The position numbers and the translations under genes were made by a program. This document shows positions 1 to 11,812 of a DNA stretch of 64,000 bases, piece by piece. This DNA is from Trileptium ribeirensis (Eukaryota; Nematoda; Enoplea; Enoplida; Thoracostomopsidae). The notes under the pieces are model-generated. The model was given only the letters and a program-made list of their open reading frames with translations. It did not search any database and was not told the DNA's origin. The DNA lies in assembly GCA_030248225.1 (NCBI GenBank), contig JASANE010028746.1:1-64000 (forward strand), written 5' to 3'. Within the stretch, counting starts at the first letter, position 1. Every line of letters begins with the position of its first letter.

Positions 1-792
1 ATTGCTCGGGTGAAAGGACACAATTTCACAGAATTTTTCATTTTCACTCGGCAGGAGTTTGTTAACAAAGAAGCTAGGCTTGATGCATGTAGGCAAACAA
101 TTACCCATTTTGAAATCTGCGATATTGAAACCGGTTCAATTAATATGCTTAATAAATAATATGGATTATTGAAAGTACTTACACGTGTTAGCCTAGATAG
201 AATGTGTGGAAATAAATAACTATAGCGCTTGTAAACTTACAGTACTCCACATTTGGTTTAAAGTAACATATCTGCAAAGCAAAAAAACTGCGTTCTTTTT
301 ACGAACTGTATGTATTGAAACTGTGCGCAGAAAGTATTTGATAAGCATTTTTCTTATCAGAAGAATTATTTATCATCGAACGGAGGGGTACCGGTTGCCC
401 TACGCCAGCCTGAACAATTTTCTGGCCAATTATCAGAAAATTATAATATAGGTCAGAAGCATATAACCAATAATTTCAACTTTGTGGGGCGTAAAACATA
501 CACTTTGTCTACAAAACGAACGAAAACAATTGGTCGATAAAATGAATAAATTCGGGGCTTCTCTTTTAAAATTTAAAGAGGTATTGGCCGATTCGATTTA
601 AGTTTACATACTCAAAATTTAGTTCCACATATTCATGGTGCCTTTATTCGTTTGTCTTTTGCTTTACTATATATAAAGTAGCGCTTCCGGATCCGTTTAA
701 CGATCCCTGTCCCTGGAACACAGATTGTTTCTAACAGCTGCGTTCGGATAGGATTTGATTGTCATCTTCCTGCTGTAAACTGTTTGTTTGTA

Positions 793-1245
793 TAATATTT
801 AATAATTGCATTTGGGCGTTTTCCACCACACCCACCGCACCATTCGTCGAACCTGGAACACAGGCACGACGGGGATCAGGACTACCGTCACACTGTTTTT
901 GTGTCCGACAGCTGTGTAGTATGTTCATACAAGGCTGACCTAATATAATAGATCTCGTTGATGGAAACTTGTCATTTGACCTCGTATGTTTTCCTGCACT
1001 ATAACGCCGAACTGAATACTAATGAGAATGCACAATGGAGGGTGTCAAGAGGGGGGGGACAAGGGTACCGAGCTGATAGAGACCCCCGCCACAACTTATA
1101 GTGCGGCAAAGTGGGTATCCAAATATCAAAGCCACGCCGCTAGCGGTTCCGTCTATTCGAATTTTCCAAAGTGCAATTACACGAGATATAGTGGACGAGG
1201 AATTCCCGGTGTCTTATCAGCATTGACAGGAATTCGCGGCTTCCC
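793..1245 (+). pseudogene. Broken inverted copy of receptor tail exon
   Basis: This stretch parallels the minus-strand tail exon at 6403-7167 but lies on the plus strand. It keeps the same intron-side sequence before the acceptor, the opening region rich in CCACC, and recognisable blocks such as the one encoding MEGVK and the DSGRGIP-like block. Deletions and substitutions have destroyed the frame; consecutive stops follow the MEGVK block, and the acceptor dinucleotide is changed (AATAAT where the intact exon has the AG). It cannot encode the tail. It is most simply a decayed product of the inverted duplication that built the palindrome. Which arm is the older copy is inferred only from the intact frame in the right arm. 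Confidence 0.85.
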
Positions 1246-1844
1246 GAAAAAATATTTATTATTTGGGTGTAAATAATTGTTACACTGTACATAGACGAAA
1301 AATAGACGAAAAATATATTGGCAGAACGCTAAAATAAATTATGCGAAAAATATAAATTAGCATGATAGGCAATAGATTGAAACAACATTATTCTGCGCGG
1401 GGTTATGAATCTGGGCGCTAGACGCGTAACAGAGAGTAAAATATATTTATTGGGTAACATTATATAGTTAGTGAATAAATTATAAATAAACGAAAAAAAA
1501 AAAAAATATATAGTGTACTAAAAAATTATAAATTATTAGAGTAAATTAGATTGATAGATTGTTACACGAAAAAAATAGATTGTTACACGAAAAAATATAT
1601 ATATTTTGTGCATTAGGTGACGGATAGGTGACTATATTTGAAAAAATATATTTTGATAGGTGACAGAGAGTAAATATATATATATATATATATTTGATAG
1701 TCTAAAATATATTTGCTATTTATGAATGTATTAGAATATTTTATCTTGGATGTAAATTATGTTTCTGTCAATTATATAAATATATTGAATTTTATAAATA
1801 TACTTTTAGAGTAAATGAAAAAATTATGTGAATTTTTATAAATA

Positions 1845-1990
1845 TATCAAATGGGTGGCCCTACTGGGAATTTGCACTAAAAGAATGTTTCCAAATATAA
1901 ATATCTGAAAATTCTACTGTTTGGTGATCCTATTGATACCTAGGCAATGAATGGTGAACATTGAATCTGGGTTTTTTTTGAGCATAAATA
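1845..1990. other. Left-arm segment without counterpart in right arm
   Basis: Between the matching blocks at 1705-1815 and about 1992-2040 the left arm has AT-rich sequence (including the T-run near 1972) that does not pair with the GC-richer segment at the equivalent place in the right arm (about 5740-5925). I see no gene in it. Confidence 0.5.
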
Positions 1991-2350
1991 TTTGGGTGTC
2001 TATTTAGCATATTTTCTTGGTTCCAAATTATGGGAAAGTGTTGTTTATAAATGTATATCAACTTTTTGGGAATTTTATTATGATCAATTATTATTGGGTT
2101 TGTGTTTATTAGCTATACAAAACCCTACTATTTGGGTAAGTGATTCCGCATGTTACCTAGGTGATCAATACATTAGCAACTTTTATATTCGTCTATTATG
2201 ATTGTGTATGATCATTGGGCGTGGAGGTTGAACCATTTCCGTGGCAACATGGTACCGACACGTTCGAGTTTCATCACACTGTAATTGCGTGGCGAGATAT
2301 TTTGAAGTAAAATTTGTTATGTTTAGTAGCTACATTTATAATGCACGACT

Positions 2351-2386
2351 AAAATAAGGCTGATCCCACCAACCATCCTATTTTTT
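2351..2386. repeat. Terminal-inverted-repeat-like block, left copy
   Basis: This block, reading TGATCCCACCAACCATCC in its core, is repeated in inverse at 5294-5330. A related block (GTGACCC, then GCCAAACATCCTATTTTGT) bounds the separate element at 42786-43231. The same kind of end therefore occurs both as an end of a short element and inside the palindrome arms. Confidence 0.55.
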
Positions 2387-3804
2387 AATATATATATATA
2401 TATACCATATTTTCAGTTCGTTATTTTCGTTATGAAAAATACGGAAAACTGAAAGTAATCAAAATCAGCAAAACGTCAGAAATGTACAGCATCGTTCCAA
2501 CGGTGTTTTGAGTTCGTGTTTAAAATAAGTTTTTACAGTGCGTTATCATAAGCAACACGATGATGACGTATAGCGCCACGGGCACCGGGAACATCACGCT
2601 AGGCCCAGTATAATATCTCGCTCCCAAATATAGAATTTAAATGTTTGCACTCTGTCGGGGCTTGACGCCACACCCCTTAATTGTGGATGGTAAGGTACAT
2701 TGAAAACTTTACTGCTGCTCATTTTCGGCAAAATGCGCCGAAAGGCCGAGTTTTGAAAATATAAAATCCAGTACTATTCAGCGGTTGTTTTTGACTGTTC
2801 GTGGGGCGGTAGATTGATTAGGTAAAATTTTCACACCGGAATTTTCCGTATTGTGCGTCAAATTTTCATCCGTATGTGCACCAACAATACCCCATATACC
2901 ACATGGTACACTAAACCCATAATTTATTATTGTCAGAATGTCTCTCTGCTGTGCCAGTGTACGAAACTCTAAATATTGTATTTTTTTTAAAGATACAAAA
3001 GCATATCCTCCTTTCCCCAAAAATCTCCCTATTCGGCAGACAACAGTGAGTTTTCCCTAGTTTTTTGCGGGCGACAGAGTGCAGCCTGTTTCAGTCAAAG
3101 GAGTGTTTTCTGTGTTAGTCTCAGACCTCCAGCATAGTTGGAACCATTTTGGTTCAAAATTCCCAAAATTTCGGGGTATTGTACTATATATCTCACGTCC
3201 CGCCCCAATATACCACTTATATTTGTTAGTGACAAAATACTGCATTATAAATTTTTGGCCGATTAATTTTTATTCGATGGGAAAACATTTTTGAAAATCT
3301 GAAATTCACCCAATGTTTTAGACGAATGAAGCTAAATGTAATGCTATCTTAAGTACTTATTATGTCTAGGATTGTTTCTGGGAGGTGGCTATCAAAGCTC
3401 TCTGTCGGATCGTTTAAAGCCGTTCTGCCTAGACTTTTAACAGTAATCTCGGTAGTTTACAGTACTGTATTTTGCACCGATCTAAAATTTGATCAACGCG
3501 CCCCTGTACCCCACTGTACCCCGACTCTAGCTAAAATCAAAAAAGGCTACGATGGACTTGAAAAAAAAACCCTATACAACATACTAATTTTGAAATCCTT
3601 GTCATATTTTCTAACCTGCTAAACGTACATCCATAAGCTTACAAACCCTGCCACGTGTAAACGATTTATTTGTTTGAAACTATTAGACACAACTAACCCA
3701 AAATGGTTGTATTATTTTAAAAAATTTAATACGGCTCAGTTATATTGTGCTACTAAAAGTTTAATAACTGGTTTTAGTTGTTGCTACTTTCATCTGATGT
3801 GGTA

Positions 3805-3813
3805 TCGAATTTT
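3805..3813. other. Nine-base spacer at palindrome centre
   Basis: The spacer TCGAATTTT separates two arms that are perfect reverse complements for about 80 bases on each side (ending GTGGTA and beginning TACCAC). Such a short loop would favour hairpin or cruciform extrusion. Confidence 0.9.
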
Positions 3814-5293
3814 TACCACATCAGATGAAAGTAGCAACAACTAAAACCAGTTATTAAACTTTTAGTAGCACAATATAACTGAGCCGTATTAAATTTTTTT
3901 AAAATAATACAACCATTTTTGGCTTAAGTTGTGTCTAATCGTTCGACGAATAAATCGTTACACGTGGCAGTTAGTAAGCTTATGGATGTACGTTTAGCAG
4001 GTTCAAAGAGGCACCTGACAAGGATTTCGATCTTGGTATGGTTGTATCGGTTTCTTCAAGTCCATCGTCGCGTTTTTGCCAATTTTAGCTAGCACAGTAC
4101 GAACAGCGGGTGCAGGAGAACCCTGCGGGCACGTTAATCCAATATTTCTAATCGGCAAGCATTCTGCGCCATGCCCGCTATAACTACCGGAGTTGCTGTT
4201 AAAACCACAGAACGGTTTTGAACGATCCGACAGAGAGCTTTGATAGCCACCTCCAGAAAGCGATCCTGCAACGTAATAATCTTAAGATAGCATTACATTT
4301 AGCTTCATTCGTCTAAAACATTAGTAGATTTCGGTTTACAAATATTCCATCGAATAAAAAATTAATGCGGCCAAAAATTTATAATGCAGTATTTTGTCAC
4401 TAACAAATATAAGTGGTATATTAGGAACATAATATATAAGTACGATACCCCAAATCATCATTACATAAAAAATTTGAACCAAATCGTTCCAACTATGCTG
4501 GAGGTCTAGACTAACACAGAAAACACTACCTTTGACTAAAACAGCTAACTTTATAACCCTCTATTCGCCCGCAAAAACTAAAACTGCGCTGTGTTATCCA
4601 CGGCCTTCCCCCAAATAGGGAGATTTTGGGAAAGGAGGATCAAATCTTTGTTATCTTACATAATTGCATATTTCAGAAGCTTGCGACTGTAATACAAATA
4701 TTTTTAGAGTTTCATTACACTGGCACACAGAAAACATACTGACAATAATAAATTATGGGTTTAGTGTACCATGTGGTATATGGGTATTGTTGGTGCACAT
4801 ACGGATGAAAATTTGACGTGGTGATATTCACACAATACGGAGACTAGCACACGTGCCGTGTAAAGATGTACCTAATCAATCTACACCACGAACAGTCGAA
4901 AACAACACAATTAATAATACTGATTTTATCTTCAAAACAGCCTTTCGCACAATTTTTCGAAAAATGAGCAGCAGTAAAGTTTTCAATGTACCTTACCATC
5001 CACAATTAATATGCACGTTCGGACCGACAGATCCAAACATTTTAAATTCTATATATTAGAGCAAGAGATATTATACTGGGCCTGGCGTAATATTTTCCGG
5101 TGCATCGGCACTATACGTCATCGTGTTGCCTAATAATAACGCACTGTAAAAACTTAGTTTAAACACGAACTCAAAACACCGTTGGAACAATATATTACAT
5201 TTCTGACATTTTGCTGATTTTGATTACTTTCGGTTTTCCGTATTTTTCATAACGAAAATAATCGAATTGAAATATGGTATATATATATATATT

Positions 5294-5330
5294 AAAAAAT
5301 AGGATGGTTGGTGGGATCAGCCTTATTTTA
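5294..5330. repeat. Terminal-inverted-repeat-like block, right copy
   Basis: Inverse of 2351-2386, reading AATAGGATGGTTGGTGGGAT then CAGCC. It has the same type of termini as the element at 42786-43231. Confidence 0.55.
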
Positions 5331-5739
5331 GTCGTGCATTATACAGATGTCACTGCTAAACATAAATCGATTTTACTTCAAAATATATTCGCCACGCAAT
5401 GAATACAGGTGCGATAAATAGGTAGATCGAAAACAGAAACTCGAACATGTCGGATTACATGTACCACGAAAATGGTTACTGAGAACCTGGCGCCCAATGA
5501 ATTCAATTCACGCAATTGCGTAATCGACGAATATAAAAGCTGCTAATCCTATTAACTGGAAAAATTAGTAACACTGCGGATCACTACCCAAATCATAGGT
5601 TTTTCTATAGCTAATAAACACAAACCAATAATAATTAGCAGTTAACTAAGATAAAATTCCCAAAAACTAATTATATATACATTTTGACGACACTTATTCT
5701 TTTTCCATAGATTTGGAACCAAGAAAAATATGCTAAGTA

Positions 5740-5925
5740 CGAATGCGATGTTAGCGCCTGTGCAACATCGTGTCCTCGCGTTATCCGTCCGAATGACATT
5801 CGTCTAAGGGTGTCAATCGGTCAGCGGACATGGCGACGAGGAGCCGCGGAGTGTGGTGTGAAAGCAAACCTTTGGCACTAGGTGGTGGGGGTGGCTGGGC
5901 CACCGCCATTTTAATATATCAGAAA
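5740..5925. other. GC-richer block present only in the right arm
   Basis: This run contains GCGCCTGTGC, CGTCCGAATG and a small perfect hairpin around GTGGCTGGGCCAC near 5890-5905. It interrupts an otherwise AT-rich arm and has no equivalent in the left arm, so it was probably inserted after the inverted duplication or lost from the left arm. No protein match is recognised. Confidence 0.5.
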
Positions 5926-6178
5926 ACAATTACCACATATGAATCCCCACGAACTATACGTTATCTCTAAAAGTATATTCTCACATTCAAATATATATCT
6001 TATATAATTGACAGAAACATAGTTTACGTCCAAGATATAAAAATTGTCATAAATACATAAATAGCAAGAGGGGACGTTCCACCTTCCAGGGAGGGACGAA
6101 CCCGACGACAATCCCCAATCAGCATGTACGGAAAAATGTGTATTTTCACCTAGGAAATATCTTTTCAAATATAGTCGC

Positions 6179-6184
6179 TTTATT
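6179..6184 (-). terminator. Possible polyadenylation signal of the receptor gene
   Basis: AATAAA on the minus strand about 210 bases downstream of the in-frame TAA that would end the tail if the donor at 6402-6401 is not used. With only the hexamer visible, this supports but does not prove that 6403-7167 is the last coding exon. Confidence 0.35.
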
Positions 6185-6402
6185 TCCGTTAATTCCTAAA
6201 GGGTAAAGGCAAGAAAATAAAGACACTACAGAGTACATATTTAACATATATATACTGCATAAGATTAATATTTTAATACATCTTAATCTCTTAATAACTC
6301 TTAACGTTTTTAGTACATGAAGTATTATAAACTGACGTGGATTTTGATTTTCATGATCTCTCACTAATTATATAATTGATTACCAATAAATATATTACTT
6401 AC

Positions 6403-7167
6403 CGATTCCAGAAGACGTAACAGTATTACCAGATCCGTCGGTCCCACCAGAATGATGTTGTTTCGATCGCCATTGCCGTTGCTCATGCTGTTGTTGACTT
6501 GGACTATACAGTGTCACATTCGTGGGTACCGGTTGGCGATTTTGTTTTACTTCGCTCATAGTTGTTGCATTACAGTCTGTGTTACTGGTGCTCATCGAGG
6601 ACGTATTGTTTACACCCGAATCCATCAACTTACCGTTATCGTTCTTACTCAGGAAGCCGCGATTACGACTGTGATGCTGATAACGCGGAATTCCTCGTCC
6701 ACTATCTCCGCTTGTAGTTGCACTTGTAGAAAGTTCGACGGAACCGCTAGCATCACTTCGTTGTTGGATACCCACTTCCGCACTATTAGTATCCACAAGT
6801 GAACTACTTCTATCAGCTCGGTTACCCTTGTTAGAATCAGTTGCCCCGTCTTTGACACCTTCCATTGTGCGCACTGTTTGTTCGTCTTCATTAGTATTCA
6901 GTTCGGCGTTATCATGATCAGAAGGGTGCAGAAACATTTGCGAGTCAACAACACATTCGCCGGGGTTTTCATGACAAGAATCTATTAGATCTGAGTCAGC
7001 CTTGTATGAACAGACAGATGTTGCTACACCGCTGTCCGACACAAAAACAGGGTGCTGACGGTAGTCCTGAAATCCCGTAGTACCTGTGTTCCCAGGTTTT
7101 GCCCCACCAAGTCGAGACGATGAAGAATTGTGCGGTGGCTGTGGTGGAAAACGTGCCGAATGCAATT
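6403..7167 (-). CDS. Receptor exon: long Ser/Asn/Gln-rich cytoplasmic tail
   Basis: Acceptor TATAATATTTAG precedes 7167; two bases complete the codon split with the previous exon. The open frame then covers about 254 codons (residues 633-886) with no recognisable domain: rich in Ser, Asn, Thr, Gln and Asp, with runs such as PPQPPHNSSSSRL near the start and SQQQHEQRQWRSKQHH near the end. A long, low-complexity tail is the hallmark of BMPR2/wit-like receptors, where it recruits cytoskeletal and regulatory partners; activin type II receptors lack it. The exon end reads ATCG then GTAAGTAA, which is a consensus donor but also gives an in-frame TAA if not spliced, so the protein could end in SSGIGK. 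A minus-strand AATAAA lies at 6179-6184. The exon sits in the right arm of the palindrome. Confidence 0.85.
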
Positions 7168-7283
7168 CTAAATATTATACAAACAAAGCATTACAGCAGG
7201 AAGATGACAATCAAATATACAATTTAATGTATCCGAACGCAGCTGTGAGTTTTCAACAAGATATTGTGTCAGTGCTCCAGGGA

Positions 7284-9322
7284 CAGGGAATAACCGGAAC
7301 CATCCATTTAAACCTGATCCGGAACCTGGTCTTCGAACCTTATATATAGTAAAGCAAATGACGAACGAAATAAAGGCACCATGGATTCAATATGTATAGA
7401 AAATAAATTTTAAATTAAACTTAATGAATGGCGATGACAATAATGCCTCTTTGTGACCTTGAAGAGGCTGAGGAAGCCAAACTATTCATTTATCGACCAG
7501 GATGTCGGTTTTTGGATTCACAGCGGATAAATACCTTCCGATGTACAGGTTTGCGTAAACTGAGTCAAAATGAATGGTCTTGAAACACATTGAGCATAAA
7601 CTGGACAATTTCGCCGTCTTTAATCGTCCGTTTTACTAGACAAAGTGCGTTACATGTTACGCCCTAGCAAAGTTGAAATTATTGATTTATATGCTTCTAA
7701 AACAAAATAAAAAAGGTATGCTATAATTTTCTGATCGTTGGCCAGAAACATTGTTCAGGCTAGCGTAGGGCAACCAGTACCCCTCCGTTCGATGATGATG
7801 ATCTTCTGATCAGAATGCTATAAATGAGACAAACTGTGATACTTCTCGCACAGTTTCAATACATACAGTTCGTAAAAAGAACGCAGTTTTTTCTGCTTTG
7901 CAGATATGTTACTTTAAACCAATGTAGACTGACTACTAAGTTTACAAGCGCTCTGGTTGTTGCTTCACACATTCTATATTAGCTAAGCTTACATCTAAGT
8001 ACTTCAATAATCCATATTCTATTAAGCATATTAAATTGAACCGGTTCAATACTTACATATACCGCAGATTTTAGAATGGGTAATCTGCTACATGCATCGA
8101 CCTAGCTTTGCTTTGTTAACAAACTCCTGCCGAGTGAAAATGAAAAATTCTTGCTGAAATTGTGTCCTTCACCTAACTCAGGGGCACTGGTTGCCCAACG
8201 CTAGCCTGAACAATGTCTCTCGCCAACGATCAGATAATTAGAGTATAACTTTTTATATTATTTTAGAACAATATAAAGCAATAATTTCATGTTTCCCACG
8301 GAATAACATGTAACGAACATATGTCTAATAAAAAGAGAAGGTTGGAGACACGCCGAAATAGCCTAGTCTTTGCTGCATGCGTTACAAGCACATTCGGATA
8401 AACAAAGTGGTGTAGTGAACTTTTGGACACGGCTGTGTATTGAAAGGAATTTTTTGCTCCGTGGTCCAAAAACCGTCTCCTTGATCGATAAATAAACATT
8501 ATTATCTTCATCAACCCCTTCAAAGTCTTACCGAGGCAATGATATCAACACAATATATTAAGTTCAATCTAAAATTTATGTTTAATACATTTTAAGTCCA
8601 CAGTGCATTGTTTTTGTCCTAGATCTGTTTTACTATATATAAGTTTCGAAGAACAAATTCCGGTTGCGATTATTCCTTGCAGCACATGTATAACACTGTT
8701 TCTCCAAAGCATGGTTATAGTGTGTAGCACTACTCAACTATTACTAAAAACGGCGCAATGTTGTATCATCTGGGCCAATTAATAATCTTGTGTAGCCTTA
8801 TAAACATGTTTATTGAAATTATTTCGAAACTTTTGCATACAAACAAAATATTTACGGTGTCCCCATAGATTAGAGACTCCTTCATGTAGATCAACTGAAT
8901 AAACATAGGTATACGAAGCAATAACAGGAAACCCACGTTGGCAAGACAGAACTAGTTACTTTTAAGCAGCTCAAAATCTGGTAACATACCCAGTCGAACA
9001 AGATCTAAACATACGCCACAGCTATGTTAATCAGTTAAAAACCTACATAAGACCCGTCAGACGTTGTTCTGTTAATATAAGGCTAATAAAAGCAAATCAT
9101 ACTATGCCCATTTTACAAACCAACTTATTGAGTTCAAATTTTCTTTCTTCTGGTCGCGAGAGGAAATTATTCAATGTACATTTTAAATATCTATTTGTTT
9201 TTAAACAATCAGCAAAAACATGGGAAGTTTTAAACTGGAATTCCGGTTCCGTCATGGTCTTTGACGTAATCGCAAGCGCAACACGATTTTAACCGGAGGC
9301 GTAATGTCCAATTTACTTCCTG
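7284..9322 (+). mobile_element. Rearranged hAT-like MITE, copy 0
   Basis: Starts CAGGGAATAACCGG and ends with TTACTTCCTG, matching the ends of four better copies in this window. 7284-8160 follows the plus-strand layout of the 27664 copy. 8186-8640 then repeats the family in opposite orientation (compare 44936-45385), and 9235-9322 supplies a plus-oriented right end. An element with an internal inverted duplication, or two insertions, would explain this. ATATTGTC follows the right end and ATATTGTG occurs at 7261-7268, a near match offset by 15 bases, so the original target duplication is uncertain. It lies in the intron between the tail exon and the last kinase exon and has no transposase frame. 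Confidence 0.72.
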
Positions 9323-10575
9323 ATATTGTCTAGTTACTTGCACAGCGGGTGAAGAAGCGATTGTGGTATATCTACGGTCAGTAACATTGAGCTTCTCGAG
9401 CCCGTCTTTAAAGTCCCACAACAGCAAAATTACATGGGTAGTGCACGCACTTTCGTCACATATCGAAGACCGTAGGATTCTATTGTTTCGACAACCAACC
9501 ACCAAAAAGACTGAAAGTTTGAAGCACAACGTCGTTTAAATTATGACATGAAGCGCCATTCTTTTTTGTTATAAGCCCCTGCCACCAGCACTACTTGATG
9601 AATAACGCATAAACACAGATTTTTTTATCGTATTGATCAAATCAGAAAACATGTAGGCCCACTGTAGCCCATTCCGTACAACTGAATAAAAAAGTTTAAG
9701 TAATTGATTACTTTTGGTCCCAAAATGAAGCATTTCCGGCGCCCTGCAACGTCTCAAAGCGTTAACAAGGCACTTTATATAGTTTATACCGACGAAACCA
9801 ATGTGTTTAAAGAACTTTATGAACTCATAGTTTACCCCAACAAGCAAAAGAATCTTAGTTTGCCAAAAACATTAAAAATTTCCCGTTTGGGGGTATATTT
9901 TTTATTTTTATAGCTTAAAATTGGCTTCTCAAACAAAAAAGCGCAAAAGGCCAAAATTGTAGCTCTCGATGAGAAAATGTTGGTTTCTATTTGACGATCC
10001 GATGGCTTAGGAAAGAGTTATAACCTAAAATATTGAGAAACGCGTAAATAACCAAAATAGTTTTCCATTCGCGCCAGGTTCAATTTGACGCACCCAAACG
10101 ACTTTAGCAGTACAGAAAGCCAGTTGCTCAACTAAATTCTAAAAGCCAGTTGCTCAACTAAATTCTATTACGCGTCAACAAATTGCAAAAATCTAACAAT
10201 CTAGCGAAGTTATGGCGTATTGCAGTCTGACAAAAAGTTTTTTTACACAATGTACGCTATTTGAGAAAACTCCGCTAACAACACTCATTTGGTCTTAGTA
10301 AGTGCATATTACAATCAAATACATTACCGGAACATTGTGGTTTATCAGGTATAGTCACATTACTCATAACACATGAGTAACTTCTATTGGCATTGAAGAT
10401 AAAATACCATATTGCTTTGGCCGTTTTAGTGTTTTAGTAAGTCGAAACGTCGAGATAAAGATTTGACAGTTAGTTATTTAACAATAACAACCGAAAACGC
10501 CAAAACTGACTCTAATCTTACAAAAAAAATCTCAGTAACGTAAAAATATTTCACACTAAAATTTCAGCAGGGTAC
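9323..10575. other. Intron sequence, no gene
   Basis: Remainder of the intron upstream (in gene sense) of the tail exon. It contains a stretch near 9925-10060 loosely similar to 14120-14420 (both include AGCTATAACCTAA-like or GAGTTATAACCTAAAAT-like blocks) and the small tandem duplication at 10126-10167. I see no coding signal. Confidence 0.6.
10126..10167 (+). repeat. Small tandem duplication
   Basis: The block AAAGCCAGTTGCTCAACTAA plus ATTCT occurs twice in immediate succession (about 25 bases each) without mismatch, suggesting a recent slippage or small duplication in the intron. Confidence 0.9.
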
Positions 10576-10696
10576 CTGTTTCACCAGCAAGATCTGACAG
10601 TCTTTTAAGTCGATCAAATGCACAAGCAGCAGAAATCCTTGCTTCGGCTTCGTGTTCCCAGCATTCTTCGATTGTTTGGCGCAAGCAACTCAGAGG
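10576..10696 (-). CDS. Receptor exon: end of kinase C-lobe
   Basis: Acceptor ATTTTCTAG precedes 10696 and donor ACAG/GTACCC follows 10576. The 121-base exon starts in phase 0 and leaves one base over, completed by the tail exon. It encodes about residues 592-631 with the motif TIEECWEHEAEARISAACA, the conserved TIEECWDHDAEARL block of type II TGF-beta receptors, followed by a short helix that closes the kinase. This block contains the kinase-fold subdomain XI arginine (in EAR). Confident assignment: both the motif and the phases fit. Confidence 0.93.
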
Positions 10697-11663
10697 CTAG
10701 AAAATTAAAGTCGTTTTCATGTAAATCATGTTATTACAGGATATGAGGTACAGAACAATAAAATATCAGCGTACAGCACTCAAATAACAATATATACTGC
10801 TCGTGCTGAATATCAATCCTAAACTATCCGCATATTTATCTTAAAAACAAGTTTGTTATTAAAAACCTCATCAAGTCAGATAACTTAGAAGATCTTAGAA
10901 GATTTGATTGCCACGTGAACCCAGTGAATATGGTACTGACAATCGTTATTGAAATAAACCTGGCAGCAACATTTTCATCGGTTGGTAACAAATGGTAGAC
11001 TCGACAAAATTTTTTATTATGTCACAAACGTACCATTCGAAATTTTCCACACACCATAACCTTATACTACGCACGAAATCATATCTTCTTCTAACTCGAA
11101 CCAATAGCGCGGCTCAACGCGTAATGTACCCACGGCTTCCGGAATAGGAAAGATGACCCCCAACAGCGACATTAAAACTAACCAATTCAGAAATCAAATT
11201 TCGACCCCGACGTTTTTAGGTCAACAGCGAAGAGTGTAATGATGTCAATGTAAATTCGATGATAATTTCGATGTCAAAATAAGCAAATGCATAGCAGTTG
11301 TCAAGCAACTGTTTAGAATTATACTTTTATCTATGTTCGCCGATGTAGGCCTTTGCTGAATGATCTACGCATTTATTTACCTGTATACCCTATCTTAATG
11401 CTCCCCCGCATCTACTCTGGGTTGTAACTGACTACGAATATGCTTCTCGTAAATCAGACACAGCACCGAAACTCTCGAAATTGTACTAAAAACCACTTCT
11501 ACTAAAGTACGAACGAAATATTACACTTAAAGATTGTGGCACACAGTGCAATGTAAAATAACTTTGCATACTTCCATTTTTGCAGACAATAAACCCATAA
11601 CCACTAAATTGTAGCAACGGAGAGATTCCTACATTAGCCGAGGCTAAAATTAGAAGAAATTAC
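10697..11663. other. Intron, no gene seen
   Basis: About 970 bases between kinase exons, with ordinary AT-rich intron sequence. No repeat family recognised and no convincing additional exon. Confidence 0.6.
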
Positions 11664-11812
11664 ATTATCGTTTGATAGTTTCGGCGTATTCATAAGATAA
11701 GGGAGAAATGGTCGGCATCGACGTTCACAAACTTCGCGCAACATATCTTCGAGTGTACCCGGTTCACGTACTTCTTCAGAGTACGGCAACTGATGATCAG
11801 GTACCGTCCCCC
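11664..11812 (-). CDS. Receptor exon: kinase C-lobe, substrate side
   Basis: Acceptor ATTTCAG precedes 11812; the first two bases join the single base left by the previous exon to restore a Gly codon. It encodes GGTVPDHQLPYSEEV, equivalent to the segment of activin type II receptors that follows WELVSRC, then a helix and an RPFLP segment equivalent to the RPxxP that precedes TIEECW in the family. I place the donor at AAT/GTAATT, which keeps phase 0 into the next exon; the last dozen residues (up to LSNDN) are less conserved, so this 3' boundary is the least certain of the kinase exons. Confidence 0.83.

Larger units (their letters stand above)
1..3804. repeat. Left arm of a giant imperfect palindrome
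   Basis: Reads, with indels, as the reverse complement of about 3814-8160. Checked matches are 1-60 with about 8110-8165, 370-470 with 7735-7800, 660-740 with 7230-7345, 1705-1815 with 5950-6065, 2340-2395 with 5285-5341 and 2690-2760 with 4925-5010. The innermost 80 or so bases match perfectly and divergence rises outward. The arm holds a broken copy of the receptor tail exon and part of a hAT-like MITE, so it is a copied piece of this locus rather than only a transposon. The match is still running at base 1, so the outer limit lies outside the window. Confidence 0.93.
3814..8160. repeat. Right arm of the giant imperfect palindrome
   Basis: Reverse complement of 1-3804 with insertions. It is several hundred bases longer than the left arm, because the left copy of the tail exon is deleted in places and because of the GC-richer block at about 5740-5925. 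It contains the intact exon 6403-7167 and the left five-sixths of a hAT-like MITE starting at 7284. No other gene is visible in 3814-6400. Confidence 0.92.

Noticed and set aside
6452..6802. Plus-strand open frame of 116 codons
   Set aside because: Lies antisense to the receptor tail exon; its residues have no domain and the minus-strand frame is supported by splice phases.
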